From Chrysopilus asiliformis (taxonomy: Eukaryota > Arthropoda > Insecta > Diptera > Rhagionidae), in the NCBI GenBank assembly GCA_964034945.1, contig OZ035961.1, forward strand, positions 70,667,931-70,731,930: a stretch of DNA of 64,000 nucleotides, given 5' to 3'. The notes beneath the pieces are model-generated. The model was not told the DNA's origin. It was given only the letters and a program-made list of their open reading frames with translations, and did not search any database. Each line of letters begins with the position of its first letter. Within the stretch, counting starts at the first letter, position 1. This document shows, in pieces, positions 1 through 12,990 of the stretch. Made by a program: the position numbers and the translations under genes.

Positions 1-3000
1 ACAGACTGACAGACTGACAGACTGACAGACTGACAGACTGACAGACTGACAGACTGACAGACTGACAGACTGACAGACTGACAGACTGACAGACTGACAG
101 ACTGACAGACTGACAGACTGACAGACTGACAGACTGACAGACTGACAGACTGACAGACTGACAGACTGACAGACTGACAGACTGACAGACTGACAGACTG
201 ACAGACTGACAGACTGACAGACTGACAGACTGACAGACTGACAGACTGACAGACTGACAGACTGACAGACTGACAGACTGACAGACTGACAGACTGACAG
301 ACTGACAGACTGACAGACTGACAGACTGACAGACTGACAGACTGACAGACTGACAGACTGACAGACTGACAGACTGACAGACTGACAGACTGACAGACTG
401 ACAGACTGACAGACTGACAGACTGACAGACTGACAGACTGACAGACTGACAGACTGACAGACTGACAGACTGACAGACTGACAGACTGACAGACTGACAG
501 ACTGACAGACTGACAGACTGACAGACTGACAGACTGACAGACTGACAGACTGACAGACTGACAGACTGACAGACTGACAGACTGACAGACTGACAGACTG
601 ACAGACTGACAGACTGACAGACTGACAGACTGACAGACTGACAGACTGACAGACTGACAGACTGACAGACTGACAGACTGACAGACTGACAGACTGACAG
701 ACTGACAGACTGACAGACTGACAGACTGACAGACTGACAGACTGACAGACTGACAGACTGACAGACTGACAGACTGACAGACTGACAGACTGACAGACTG
801 ACAGACTGACAGACTGACAGACTGACAGACTGACAGACTGACAGACTGACAGACTGACAGACTGACAGACTGACAGACTGACAGACTGACAGACTGACAG
901 ACTGACAGACTGACAGACTGACAGACTGACAGACTGACAGACTGACAGACTGACAGACTGACAGACTGACAGACTGACAGACTGACAGACTGACAGACTG
1001 ACAGACTGACAGACTGACAGACTGACAGACTGACAGACTGACAGACTGACAGACTGACAGACTGACAGACTGACAGACTGACAGACTGACAGACTGACAG
1101 ACTGACAGACTGACAGACTGACAGACTGACAGACTGACAGACTGACAGACTGACAGACTGACAGACTGACAGACTGACAGACTGACAGACTGACAGACTG
1201 ACAGACTGACAGACTGACAGACTGACAGACTGACAGACTGACAGACTGACAGACTGACAGACTGACAGACTGACAGACTGACAGACTGACAGACTGACAG
1301 ACTGACAGACTGACAGACTGACAGACTGACAGACTGACAGACTGACAGACTGACAGACTGACAGACTGACAGACTGACAGACTGACAGACTGACAGACTG
1401 ACAGACTGACAGACTGACAGACTGACAGACTGACAGACTGACAGACTGACAGACTGACAGACTGACAGACTGACAGACTGACAGACTGACAGACTGACAG
1501 ACTGACAGACTGACAGACTGACAGACTGACAGACTGACAGACTGACAGACTGACAGACTGACAGACTGACAGACTGACAGACTGACAGACTGACAGACTG
1601 ACAGACTGACAGACTGACAGACTGACAGACTGACAGACTGACAGACTGACAGACTGACAGACTGACAGACTGACAGACTGACAGACTGACAGACTGACAG
1701 ACTGACAGACTGACAGACTGACAGACTGACAGACTGACAGACTGACAGACTGACAGACTGACAGACTGACAGACTGACAGACTGACAGACTGACAGACTG
1801 ACAGACTGACAGACTGACAGACTGACAGACTGACAGACTGACAGACTGACAGACTGACAGACTGACAGACTGACAGACTGACAGACTGACAGACTGACAG
1901 ACTGACAGACTGACAGACTGACAGACTGACAGACTGACAGACTGACAGACTGACAGACTGACAGACTGACAGACTGACAGACTGACAGACTGACAGACTG
2001 ACAGACTGACAGACTGACAGACTGACAGACTGACAGACTGACAGACTGACAGACTGACAGACTGACAGACTGACAGACTGACAGACTGACAGACTGACAG
2101 ACTGACAGACTGACAGACTGACAGACTGACAGACTGACAGACTGACAGACTGACAGACTGACAGACTGACAGACTGACAGACTGACAGACTGACAGACTG
2201 ACAGACTGACAGACTGACAGACTGACAGACTGACAGACTGACAGACTGACAGACTGACAGACTGACAGACTGACAGACTGACAGACTGACAGACTGACAG
2301 ACTGACAGACTGACAGACTGACAGACTGACAGACTGACAGACTGACAGACTGACAGACTGACAGACTGACAGACTGACAGACTGACAGACTGACAGACTG
2401 ACAGACTGACAGACTGACAGACTGACAGACTGACAGACTGACAGACTGACAGACTGACAGACTGACAGACTGACAGACTGACAGACTGACAGACTGACAG
2501 ACTGACAGACTGACAGACTGACAGACTGACAGACTGACAGACTGACAGACTGACAGACTGACAGACTGACAGACTGACAGACTGACAGACTGACAGACTG
2601 ACAGACTGACAGACTGACAGACTGACAGACTGACAGACTGACAGACTGACAGACTGACAGACTGACAGACTGACAGACTGACAGACTGACAGACTGACAG
2701 ACTGACAGACTGACAGACTGACAGACTGACAGACTGACAGACTGACAGACTGACAGACTGACAGACTGACAGACTGACAGACTGACAGACTGACAGACTG
2801 ACAGACTGACAGACTGACAGACTGACAGACTGACAGACTGACAGACTGACAGACTGACAGACTGACAGACTGACAGACTGACAGACTGACAGACTGACAG
2901 ACTGACAGACTGACAGACTGACAGACTGACAGACTGACAGACTGACAGACTGACAGACTGACAGACTGACAGACTGACAGACTGACAGACTGACAGACTG

Positions 3001-4094
3001 ACAGACTGACAGACTGACAGACTGACAGACTGACAGACTGACAGACTGACAGACTGACAGACTGACAGACTGACAGACTGACAGACTGACAGACTGACAG
3101 ACTGACAGACTGACAGACTGACAGACTGACAGACTGACAGACTGACAGACTGACAGACTGACAGACTGACAGACTGACAGACTGACAGACTGACAGACTG
3201 ACAGACTGACAGACTGACAGACTGACAGACTGACAGACTGACAGACTGACAGACTGACAGACTGACAGACTGACAGACTGACAGACTGACAGACTGACAG
3301 ACTGACAGACTGACAGACTGACAGACTGACAGACTGACAGACTGACAGACTGACAGACTGACAGACTGACAGACTGACAGACTGACAGACTGACAGACTG
3401 ACAGACTGACAGACTGACAGACTGACAGACTGACAGACTGACAGACTGACAGACTGACAGACTGACAGACTGACAGACTGACAGACTGACAGACTGACAG
3501 ACTGACAGACTGACAGACTGACAGACTGACAGACTGACAGACTGACAGACTGACAGACTGACAGACTGACAGACTGACAGACTGACAGACTGACAGACTG
3601 ACAGACTGACAGACTGACAGACTGACAGACTGACAGACTGACAGACTGACAGACTGACAGACTGACAGACTGACAGACTGACAGACTGACAGACTGACAG
3701 ACTGACAGACTGACAGACTGACAGACTGACAGACTGACAGACTGACAGACTGACAGACTGACAGACTGACAGACTGACAGACTGACAGACTGACAGACTG
3801 ACAGACTGACAGACTGACAGACTGACAGACTGACAGACTGACAGACTGACAGACTGACAGACTGACAGACTGACAGACTGACAGACTGACAGACTGACAG
3901 ACTGACAGACTGACAGACTGACAGACTGACAGACTGACAGACTGACAGACTGACAGACTGACAGACTGACAGACTGACAGACTGACAGACTGACAGACTG
4001 ACAGACTGACAGACTGACAGACTGACAGACTGACAGACTGACAGACTGACAGACTGACAGACTGACAGACTGACAGACTGACAGACTGACAGAC

Positions 4095-4294
4095 NNNNNN
4101 NNNNNNNNNNNNNNNNNNNNNNNNNNNNNNNNNNNNNNNNNNNNNNNNNNNNNNNNNNNNNNNNNNNNNNNNNNNNNNNNNNNNNNNNNNNNNNNNNNNN
4201 NNNNNNNNNNNNNNNNNNNNNNNNNNNNNNNNNNNNNNNNNNNNNNNNNNNNNNNNNNNNNNNNNNNNNNNNNNNNNNNNNNNNNNNNNNNNNN
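4095..4294. other. Assembly gap of 200 N
   Basis: Exactly 200 N lie inside the satellite, with the same repeat on both sides. A round-number gap in a simple repeat suggests a scaffolding placeholder, so the true array length is unknown and may be longer. Confidence 0.98.
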
Positions 4295-7200
4295 GACAGA
4301 CTGACAGACTGACAGACTGACAGACTGACAGACTGACAGACTGACAGACTGACAGACTGACAGACTGACAGACTGACAGACTGACAGACTGACAGACTGA
4401 CAGACTGACAGACTGACAGACTGACAGACTGACAGACTGACAGACTGACAGACTGACAGACTGACAGACTGACAGACTGACAGACTGACAGACTGACAGA
4501 CTGACAGACTGACAGACTGACAGACTGACAGACTGACAGACTGACAGACTGACAGACTGACAGACTGACAGACTGACAGACTGACAGACTGACAGACTGA
4601 CAGACTGACAGACTGACAGACTGACAGACTGACAGACTGACAGACTGACAGACTGACAGACTGACAGACTGACAGACTGACAGACTGACAGACTGACAGA
4701 CTGACAGACTGACAGACTGACAGACTGACAGACTGACAGACTGACAGACTGACAGACTGACAGACTGACAGACTGACAGACTGACAGACTGACAGACTGA
4801 CAGACTGACAGACTGACAGACTGACAGACTGACAGACTGACAGACTGACAGACTGACAGACTGACAGACTGACAGACTGACAGACTGACAGACTGACAGA
4901 CTGACAGACTGACAGACTGACAGACTGACAGACTGACAGACTGACAGACTGACAGACTGACAGACTGACAGACTGACAGACTGACAGACTGACAGACTGA
5001 CAGACTGACAGACTGACAGACTGACAGACTGACAGACTGACAGACTGACAGACTGACAGACTGACAGACTGACAGACTGACAGACTGACAGACTGACAGA
5101 CTGACAGACTGACAGACTGACAGACTGACAGACTGACAGACTGACAGACTGACAGACTGACAGACTGACAGACTGACAGACTGACAGACTGACAGACTGA
5201 CAGACTGACAGACTGACAGACTGACAGACTGACAGACTGACAGACTGACAGACTGACAGACTGACAGACTGACAGACTGACAGACTGACAGACTGACAGA
5301 CTGACAGACTGACAGACTGACAGACTGACAGACTGACAGACTGACAGACTGACAGACTGACAGACTGACAGACTGACAGACTGACAGACTGACAGACTGA
5401 CAGACTGACAGACTGACAGACTGACAGACTGACAGACTGACAGACTGACAGACTGACAGACTGACAGACTGACAGACTGACAGACTGACAGACTGACAGA
5501 CTGACAGACTGACAGACTGACAGACTGACAGACTGACAGACTGACAGACTGACAGACTGACAGACTGACAGACTGACAGACTGACAGACTGACAGACTGA
5601 CAGACTGACAGACTGACAGACTGACAGACTGACAGACTGACAGACTGACAGACTGACAGACTGACAGACTGACAGACTGACAGACTGACAGACTGACAGA
5701 CTGACAGACTGACAGACTGACAGACTGACAGACTGACAGACTGACAGACTGACAGACTGACAGACTGACAGACTGACAGACTGACAGACTGACAGACTGA
5801 CAGACTGACAGACTGACAGACTGACAGACTGACAGACTGACAGACTGACAGACTGACAGACTGACAGACTGACAGACTGACAGACTGACAGACTGACAGA
5901 CTGACAGACTGACAGACTGACAGACTGACAGACTGACAGACTGACAGACTGACAGACTGACAGACTGACAGACTGACAGACTGACAGACTGACAGACTGA
6001 CAGACTGACAGACTGACAGACTGACAGACTGACAGACTGACAGACTGACAGACTGACAGACTGACAGACTGACAGACTGACAGACTGACAGACTGACAGA
6101 CTGACAGACTGACAGACTGACAGACTGACAGACTGACAGACTGACAGACTGACAGACTGACAGACTGACAGACTGACAGACTGACAGACTGACAGACTGA
6201 CAGACTGACAGACTGACAGACTGACAGACTGACAGACTGACAGACTGACAGACTGACAGACTGACAGACTGACAGACTGACAGACTGACAGACTGACAGA
6301 CTGACAGACTGACAGACTGACAGACTGACAGACTGACAGACTGACAGACTGACAGACTGACAGACTGACAGACTGACAGACTGACAGACTGACAGACTGA
6401 CAGACTGACAGACTGACAGACTGACAGACTGACAGACTGACAGACTGACAGACTGACAGACTGACAGACTGACAGACTGACAGACTGACAGACTGACAGA
6501 CTGACAGACTGACAGACTGACAGACTGACAGACTGACAGACTGACAGACTGACAGACTGACAGACTGACAGACTGACAGACTGACAGACTGACAGACTGA
6601 CAGACTGACAGACTGACAGACTGACAGACTGACAGACTGACAGACTGACAGACTGACAGACTGACAGACTGACAGACTGACAGACTGACAGACTGACAGA
6701 CTGACAGACTGACAGACTGACAGACTGACAGACTGACAGACTGACAGACTGACAGACTGACAGACTGACAGACTGACAGACTGACAGACTGACAGACTGA
6801 CAGACTGACAGACTGACAGACTGACAGACTGACAGACTGACAGACTGACAGACTGACAGACTGACAGACTGACAGACTGACAGACTGACAGACTGACAGA
6901 CTGACAGACTGACAGACTGACAGACTGACAGACTGACAGACTGACAGACTGACAGACTGACAGACTGACAGACTGACAGACTGACAGACTGACAGACTGA
7001 CAGACTGACAGACTGACAGACTGACAGACTGACAGACTGACAGACTGACAGACTGACAGACTGACAGACTGACAGACTGACAGACTGACAGACTGACAGA
7101 CTGACAGACTGACAGACGTGACAGACTGACAGACTGACAGACTGACAGACTGACAGACTGACAGACTGACAGACTGACAGACTGACAGACTGACAGACTG

Positions 7201-8520
7201 ACAGACTGACAGACTGACAGACTGACAGACTGACAGACTGACAGACTGACAGACTGACAGACTGACAGACTGACAGACTGACAGACTGACAGACTGACAG
7301 ACTGACAGACTGACAGACTGACAGACTGACAGACTGACAGACTGACAGACTGACAGACTGACAGACTGACAGACTGACAGACTGACAGACTGACAGACTG
7401 ACAGACTGACAGACTGACAGACTGACAGACTGACAGACTGACAGACTGACAGACTGACAGACTGACAGACTGACAGACTGACAGACTGACAGACTGACAG
7501 ACTGACAGACTGACAGACTGACAGACTGACAGACTGACAGACTGACAGACTGACAGACTGACAGACTGACAGACTGACAGACTGACAGACTGACAGACTG
7601 ACAGACTGACAGACTGACAGACTGACAGACTGACAGACTGACAGACTGACAGACTGACAGACTGACAGACTGACAGACTGACAGACTGACAGACTGACAG
7701 ACTGACAGACTGACAGACTGACAGACTGACAGACTGACAGACTGACAGACTGACAGACTGACAGACTGACAGACTGACAGACTGACAGACTGACAGACTG
7801 ACAGACTGACAGACTGACAGACTGACAGACTGACAGACTGACAGACTGACAGACTGACAGACTGACAGACTGACAGACTGACAGACTGACAGACTGACAG
7901 ACTGACAGACTGACAGACTGACAGACTGACAGACTGACAGACTGACAGACTGACAGACTGACAGACTGACAGACTGACAGACTGACAGACTGACAGACTG
8001 ACAGACTGACAGACTGACAGACTGACAGACTGACAGACTGACAGACTGACAGACTGACAGACTGACAGACTGACAGACTGACAGACTGACAGACTGACAG
8101 ACTGACAGACTGACAGACTGACAGACTGACAGACTGACAGACTGACAGACTGACAGACTGACAGACTGACAGACTGACAGACTGACAGACTGACAGACTG
8201 ACAGACTGACAGACTGACAGACTGACAGACTGACAGACTGACAGACTGACAGACTGACAGACTGACAGACTGACAGACTGACAGACTGACAGACTGACAG
8301 ACTGACAGACTGACAGACTGACAGACTGACAGACTGACAGACTGACAGACTGACAGACTGACAGACTGACAGACTGACAGACTGACAGACTGACAGACTG
8401 ACAGACTGACAGACTGACAGACTGACAGACTGACAGACTGACAGACTGACAGACTGACAGACTGACAGACTGACAGACTGACAGACTGACAGACTGACAG
8501 ACTGACAGACTGACAGACTG

Positions 8521-8608
8521 ACAGTCTGACAGTCTGACAGTCTGACAGTCTGACAGTCTGACAGTCTGACAGTCTGACAGTCTGACAGTCTGACAGTCTG
8601 ACAGTCTG
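8521..8608. repeat. Block of 11 variant units (ACAGTCTG)
   Basis: Eleven consecutive units carry the same A-to-T change at position 5 of the 8-mer, then the canonical unit resumes. A five-unit block of the same variant occurs at 19378-19417 on the other side of the LINE. Next to a canonical unit, CAGACTG and CAGTCTG are reverse complements and could form small hairpins. Confidence 0.9.
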
Positions 8609-10320
8609 ACAGACTGACAGACTGACAGACTGACAGACTGACAGACTGACAGACTGACAGACTGACAGACTGACAGACTGACAGACTGACAGACTGACAG
8701 ACTGACAGACTGACAGACTGACAGACTGACAGACTGACAGACTGACAGACTGACAGACTGACAGACTGACAGACTGACAGACTGACAGACTGACAGACTG
8801 ACAGACTGACAGACTGACAGACTGACAGACTGACAGACTGACAGACTGACAGACTGACAGACTGACAGACTGACAGACTGACAGACTGACAGACTGACAG
8901 ACTGACAGACTGACAGACTGACAGACTGACAGACTGACAGACTGACAGACTGACAGACTGACAGACTGACAGACTGACAGACTGACAGACTGACAGACTG
9001 ACAGACTGACAGACTGACAGACTGACAGACTGACAGACTGACAGACTGACAGACTGACAGACTGACAGACTGACAGACTGACAGACTGACAGACTGACAG
9101 ACTGACAGACTGACAGACTGACAGACTGACAGACTGACAGACTGACAGACTGACAGACTGACAGACTGACAGACTGACAGACTGACAGACTGACAGACTG
9201 ACAGACTGACAGACTGACAGACTGACAGACTGACAGACTGACAGACTGACAGACTGACAGACTGACAGACTGACAGACTGACAGACTGACAGACTGACAG
9301 ACTGACAGACTGACAGACTGACAGACTGACAGACTGACAGACTGACAGACTGACAGACTGACAGACTGACAGACTGACAGACTGACAGACTGACAGACTG
9401 ACAGACTGACAGACTGACAGACTGACAGACTGACAGACTGACAGACTGACAGACTGACAGACTGACAGACTGACAGACTGACAGACTGACAGACTGACAG
9501 ACTGACAGACTGACAGACTGACAGACTGACAGACTGACAGACTGACAGACTGACAGACTGACAGACTGACAGACTGACAGACTGACAGACTGACAGACTG
9601 ACAGACTGACAGACTGACAGACTGACAGACTGACAGACTGACAGACTGACAGACTGACAGACTGACAGACTGACAGACTGACAGACTGACAGACTGACAG
9701 ACTGACAGACTGACAGACTGACAGACTGACAGACTGACAGACTGACAGACTGACAGACTGACAGACTGACAGACTGACAGACTGACAGACTGACAGACTG
9801 ACAGACTGACAGACTGACAGACTGACAGACTGACAGACTGACAGACTGACAGACTGACAGACTGACAGACTGACAGACTGACAGACTGACAGACTGACAG
9901 ACTGACAGACTGACAGACTGACAGACTGACAGACTGACAGACTGACAGACTGACAGACTGACAGACTGACAGACTGACAGACTGACAGACTGACAGACTG
10001 ACAGACTGACAGACTGACAGACTGACAGACTGACAGACTGACAGACTGACAGACTGACAGACTGACAGACTGACAGACTGACAGACTGACAGACTGACAG
10101 ACTGACAGACTGACAGACTGACAGACTGACAGACTGACAGACTGACAGACTGACAGACTGACAGACTGACAGACTGACAGACTGACAGACTGACAGACTG
10201 ACAGACTGACAGACTGACAGACTGACAGACTGACAGACTGACAGACTGACAGACTGACAGACTGACAGACTGACAGACTGACAGACTGACAGACTGACAG
10301 ACTGACAGACTGACAGACTG

Positions 10321-10432
10321 ACAGGCTGACAGGCTGACAGGCTGACAGACTGACAGACTGACAGACTGACAGACTGACAGACTGACAGACTGACAGACTG
10401 ACAGGCTGACAGGCTGACAGGCTGACAGGCTG
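10321..10432. repeat. Two blocks of G-variant units (ACAGGCTG)
   Basis: Three units at 10321-10344 and four at 10401-10432 carry an A-to-G change at position 5, separated by seven canonical units. They lie about 100-200 bp from the LINE 5' junction and could serve as anchors for placing long reads in an otherwise uniform array. Confidence 0.9.
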
Positions 10433-10549
10433 ACAGACTGACAGACTGACAGACTGACAGACTGACAGACTGACAGACTGACAGACTGACAGACTGACAG
10501 ACTGACAGACTGACAGACTGACAGACTGGACACAGACGCATTTGCAGTC

Positions 10550-12826
10550 ATGCTGGATAATCTGTCCATAAACGGCTCGGCCGCCGAAATGGCTGACCAG
10601 TTCGCGAGACAACTAGAGGGGGCGTGTGACGCTTCAATGAGCAGGAGGACCTATGGGGGCCACCAAAAACCTGTTTATTGGTGGAACGACCACATTGCAA
10701 AACTGCGAAAGGAGTGCCACCGAAGTCGGAGAAAGTACCAGCGCTCGAGAGATGACGCAGAACACCAACAGCTACACCAGCAGTACAAGGCCGCAAAAAA
10801 AGAGCTGAAACACGCCATCAAAGAGAGCAAAAACAAAAGTTTTTTGGATCTAATTAACCAAGCGGAAGAAGAGCCATGGGGAACGGCGTACAGGCTCGTA
10901 AGGAAAAAACTCCCATGCTATAGGAAACCAGCTCCAAGATGCCCAACGTTGCTGAGAGAGATAGTGAAGGAACTCTTCCCTAGACAAGAGAATTATGAGA
11001 ACCAGTTGGCTACAGAGCACCAGAACTTCAACGTCCCGGACCTTACGAAGGATGAAATATTACGTGCAACCGAAAGATTTGGGGACAAAAAAGCACCTGG
11101 TCCAGATGGCATACCCAACCGAGCTTTTAAAACCGCGGCTAAATTACACCCAGATACATTAATGAAGTTGTACAAAGCATGTCTGAACGAGGGAGTTTTC
11201 CCGGACCGGTGGAAGAAACAACGGTTAGTTCTAGTTCCAAAGGCTAACAAACCACCAGAGGATCCCTCCGGGTACCGCCCACTTTGCATGCTAGACACGG
11301 CAGGAAAGGTTCTGGAGCGAATCTTATGTGACAGACTGGATGCGGCCATTGTGGAAGCAGGAGGACTAGCCCAGCGACAATACGGTTTCAGAACGGCGAG
11401 GTCCACGGTTGACGCCATTGATGAGCTTGTAAGAACCGCACGAGAGGCCATAGAAGGGAAAAGCTGGAACCGAGGCTCAAAAGAGTACTGCCTAATTGTT
11501 ACACTGGACGTTAAAAATGCCTTTAACTCTGCGAATTGGTCGCGCATAACGGAAGCACTCGCAGGGTGGAACATACCCACTTACCTGAGCCGAATGGTCG
11601 ATAGCTACTTTAAGCGTAGGGTTCTAATATATGACACATCCGAAAAGACGGAGTATTATGTGACCACTGGTGGAGTCCCCCAAGGGTCAGTCTTAGGTCC
11701 GCTCCTATGGAACGCCATGTACGATGGCATACTCCGAGTACCGGTACCCGACGGTGTCAAGATAATCGGCTATGCTGATGATGTAGCGCTAGTTGTTACG
11801 GCGAAATTCTTGGAGGATGCTGTGTCAAAGACCAATATTGCTATCCTGGCAGTGAGGAGCTGGCTTGGAAAAGCTGGTCTACAACTGGCGGAGCACAAAA
11901 CAGAGGCAGTGTTGGTCTCAAGTCGCAAGGTGCTGGAGACAGCAATGATAAGGGTCGGAGACTGTGCAATACGCACGGAACCACATCTCAAGTACCTAGG
12001 CGTTTGCATAGATAGCAGGCTGAACTTCAAGAAGCATCTGGAGTATGCTGGTAACAAAGCTGCTCAGACATGTGCTGAACTGAGTAGAATGATGCCAAAT
12101 ATAGGTGGACCGAAACAGCAGAAGAGGCGACTCCTAAGTGGAGTAGTCAGGTCCATAATAATGTACGGTGCGCCAATATGGGCAGACAAAACTAGCGTGT
12201 CCTCTTACTGCCATGCAATAGAGGGAACCTACAGAAGATGTGCCCTAAGGATAATTAGTGCATATCGCACCACATCAACGGATGCAGCACATGTTATTGC
12301 AGGTTTGGTCCCCATCGACATTCTTGCAAAGGAAGCGAAGAATCTCTACTATGAGAGAAAGCAGAAAGGAACCAATCAGGGAGAACGCCAAGTCAGACAC
12401 AGTAACATAGAAGAGTGGCAGAGGCGATGGGATAGGTCCCGAAAGGGTCGATGGACAAGGAGACTGATTCCCAATATCATGGACTGGGTTAACAGGAAGC
12501 ACGGCGAAGTGAACTACTATGTCACACAACTATTAACAGGACATGGTAGCTATCAGTCATACCTGCATAGGTTTAAGATTGCAGATAATCCAGGTTGCAC
12601 GTACTGTGGTGCACTAACAACCGAGGATGCTGAGCACGTATTTTTCCACTGCCCGAGGTACAATGGGGCTCGAGCGAAATTGCAAGTCATTTGTAACGAG
12701 CTGGTGACCCCAGAAAATATAGTGAAGCATATGCTCGAAAGCAGAAAGAATTGGGATGCAGTGTGTGACATGGCAGCCTATGTACTGAAGGACCTTGCAC
12801 AACTGGAGAAAAACAGCAGAACGTAG
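10550..12826 (+). CDS. R1-clade LINE ORF2 fragment: reverse transcriptase plus CCHC motif
   Basis: The 758-residue open frame copies element RNA into DNA at a nicked target. Residues 1-110 match the basic linker that follows the endonuclease in R1-clade ORF2 (PVYWWNDHIAKLRKEC at 41-56). The RT core spans about 185-490: APGPDGIP, GYRPLCMLD, YGFR, the catalytic Asp320 in TLDVKNAFN, GGVPQGSVLGP at 374-384, YADD at 408-411, and KYLGVCID. The C-terminal zinc motif is C683, C686, H696, C701 (CX2CX9HX4C). All catalytic Asp residues are present and no frame is broken, so the insertion may be recent. Full R1-clade ORF2 is about 1,000 residues. The missing N-terminus is the endonuclease, so this copy cannot cut its own target. 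The ATG is an internal Met; the frame is open back to the satellite junction. Confidence 0.95.
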   Translation: MLDNLSINGSAAEMADQFARQLEGACDASMSRRTYGGHQKPVYWWNDHIAKLRKECHRSRRKYQRSRDDAEHQQLHQQYKAAKKELKHAIKESKNKSFLDLINQAEEEPWGTAYRLVRKKLPCYRKPAPRCPTLLREIVKELFPRQENYENQLATEHQNFNVPDLTKDEILRATERFGDKKAPGPDGIPNRAFKTAAKLHPDTLMKLYKACLNEGVFPDRWKKQRLVLVPKANKPPEDPSGYRPLCMLDTAGKVLERILCDRLDAAIVEAGGLAQRQYGFRTARSTVDAIDELVRTAREAIEGKSWNRGSKEYCLIVTLDVKNAFNSANWSRITEALAGWNIPTYLSRMVDSYFKRRVLIYDTSEKTEYYVTTGGVPQGSVLGPLLWNAMYDGILRVPVPDGVKIIGYADDVALVVTAKFLEDAVSKTNIAILAVRSWLGKAGLQLAEHKTEAVLVSSRKVLETAMIRVGDCAIRTEPHLKYLGVCIDSRLNFKKHLEYAGNKAAQTCAELSRMMPNIGGPKQQKRRLLSGVVRSIIMYGAPIWADKTSVSSYCHAIEGTYRRCALRIISAYRTTSTDAAHVIAGLVPIDILAKEAKNLYYERKQKGTNQGERQVRHSNIEEWQRRWDRSRKGRWTRRLIPNIMDWVNRKHGEVNYYVTQLLTGHGSYQSYLHRFKIADNPGCTYCGALTTEDAEHVFFHCPRYNGARAKLQVICNELVTPENIVKHMLESRKNWDAVCDMAAYVLKDLAQLEKNSRT

Positions 12827-12945
12827 TGCGAAGAGGGGCCCTGTAGGCCGCAATCTCTCCCCGCGAAGTAATGCCTAGCGGTGGTAAAAATCCCACACCT
12901 GGCCGCTTAAGCGGCCAGAGTCTTTCGAAGATTTCCACCTCCCAA

Positions 12946-12988
<43 letters not shown>
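12827..12988 (+). other. LINE 3' UTR with 20-bp palindrome and poly(A) tail
   Basis: A 3' UTR of about 120 bp follows the stop. It contains a perfect 20-bp palindrome at 12899-12918 (core GGCCGCTTAAGCGGCC), and an AATAAA at 12945-12950 merges with a 41-nt A-run (12948-12988). A 3' stem could be the RT recognition structure used in target-primed reverse transcription, which is an inference. Array sequence follows immediately. Confidence 0.85.

Positions 12989-12990
<2 letters not shown>

Larger units (their letters stand above)
1..10528. repeat. ACAGACTG megasatellite, left block
   Basis: This is a head-to-tail array of the 8-bp unit ACAGACTG, almost without error over more than 10 kb, interrupted only by an assembly gap. 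It begins before the window. Visible deviations are a single extra G at 7118 (a 9-bp unit), a run of 11 A-to-T variant units at 8521-8608, and two short runs of G-variant units near 10321-10432. Such runs of identical variants suggest spread by slippage or unequal exchange. The plus strand has stops in every frame. The minus strand has none, so long reading frames called there are artefacts. Confidence 0.97.
10529..12988 (+). mobile_element. 5'-truncated R1-clade LINE in the satellite
   Basis: A 2.46-kb unique segment is inserted in the ACAGACTG array. It starts abruptly at about 10529 after a complete repeat unit, carries one long reading frame (10550-12826), a 3' UTR and a 41-nt A-run, and the array resumes at once. 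Translation is open upstream of the first ATG back to about 10529. The copy therefore begins inside ORF2, just after the endonuclease domain, with ORF1 and the endonuclease absent. This is the usual result of incomplete target-primed reverse transcription. The TSD cannot be resolved inside a tandem repeat. Some R1-clade lineages (Waldo, Mino) are known to insert in simple repeats, so a specific preference is plausible but not shown by one copy. Confidence 0.93.
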
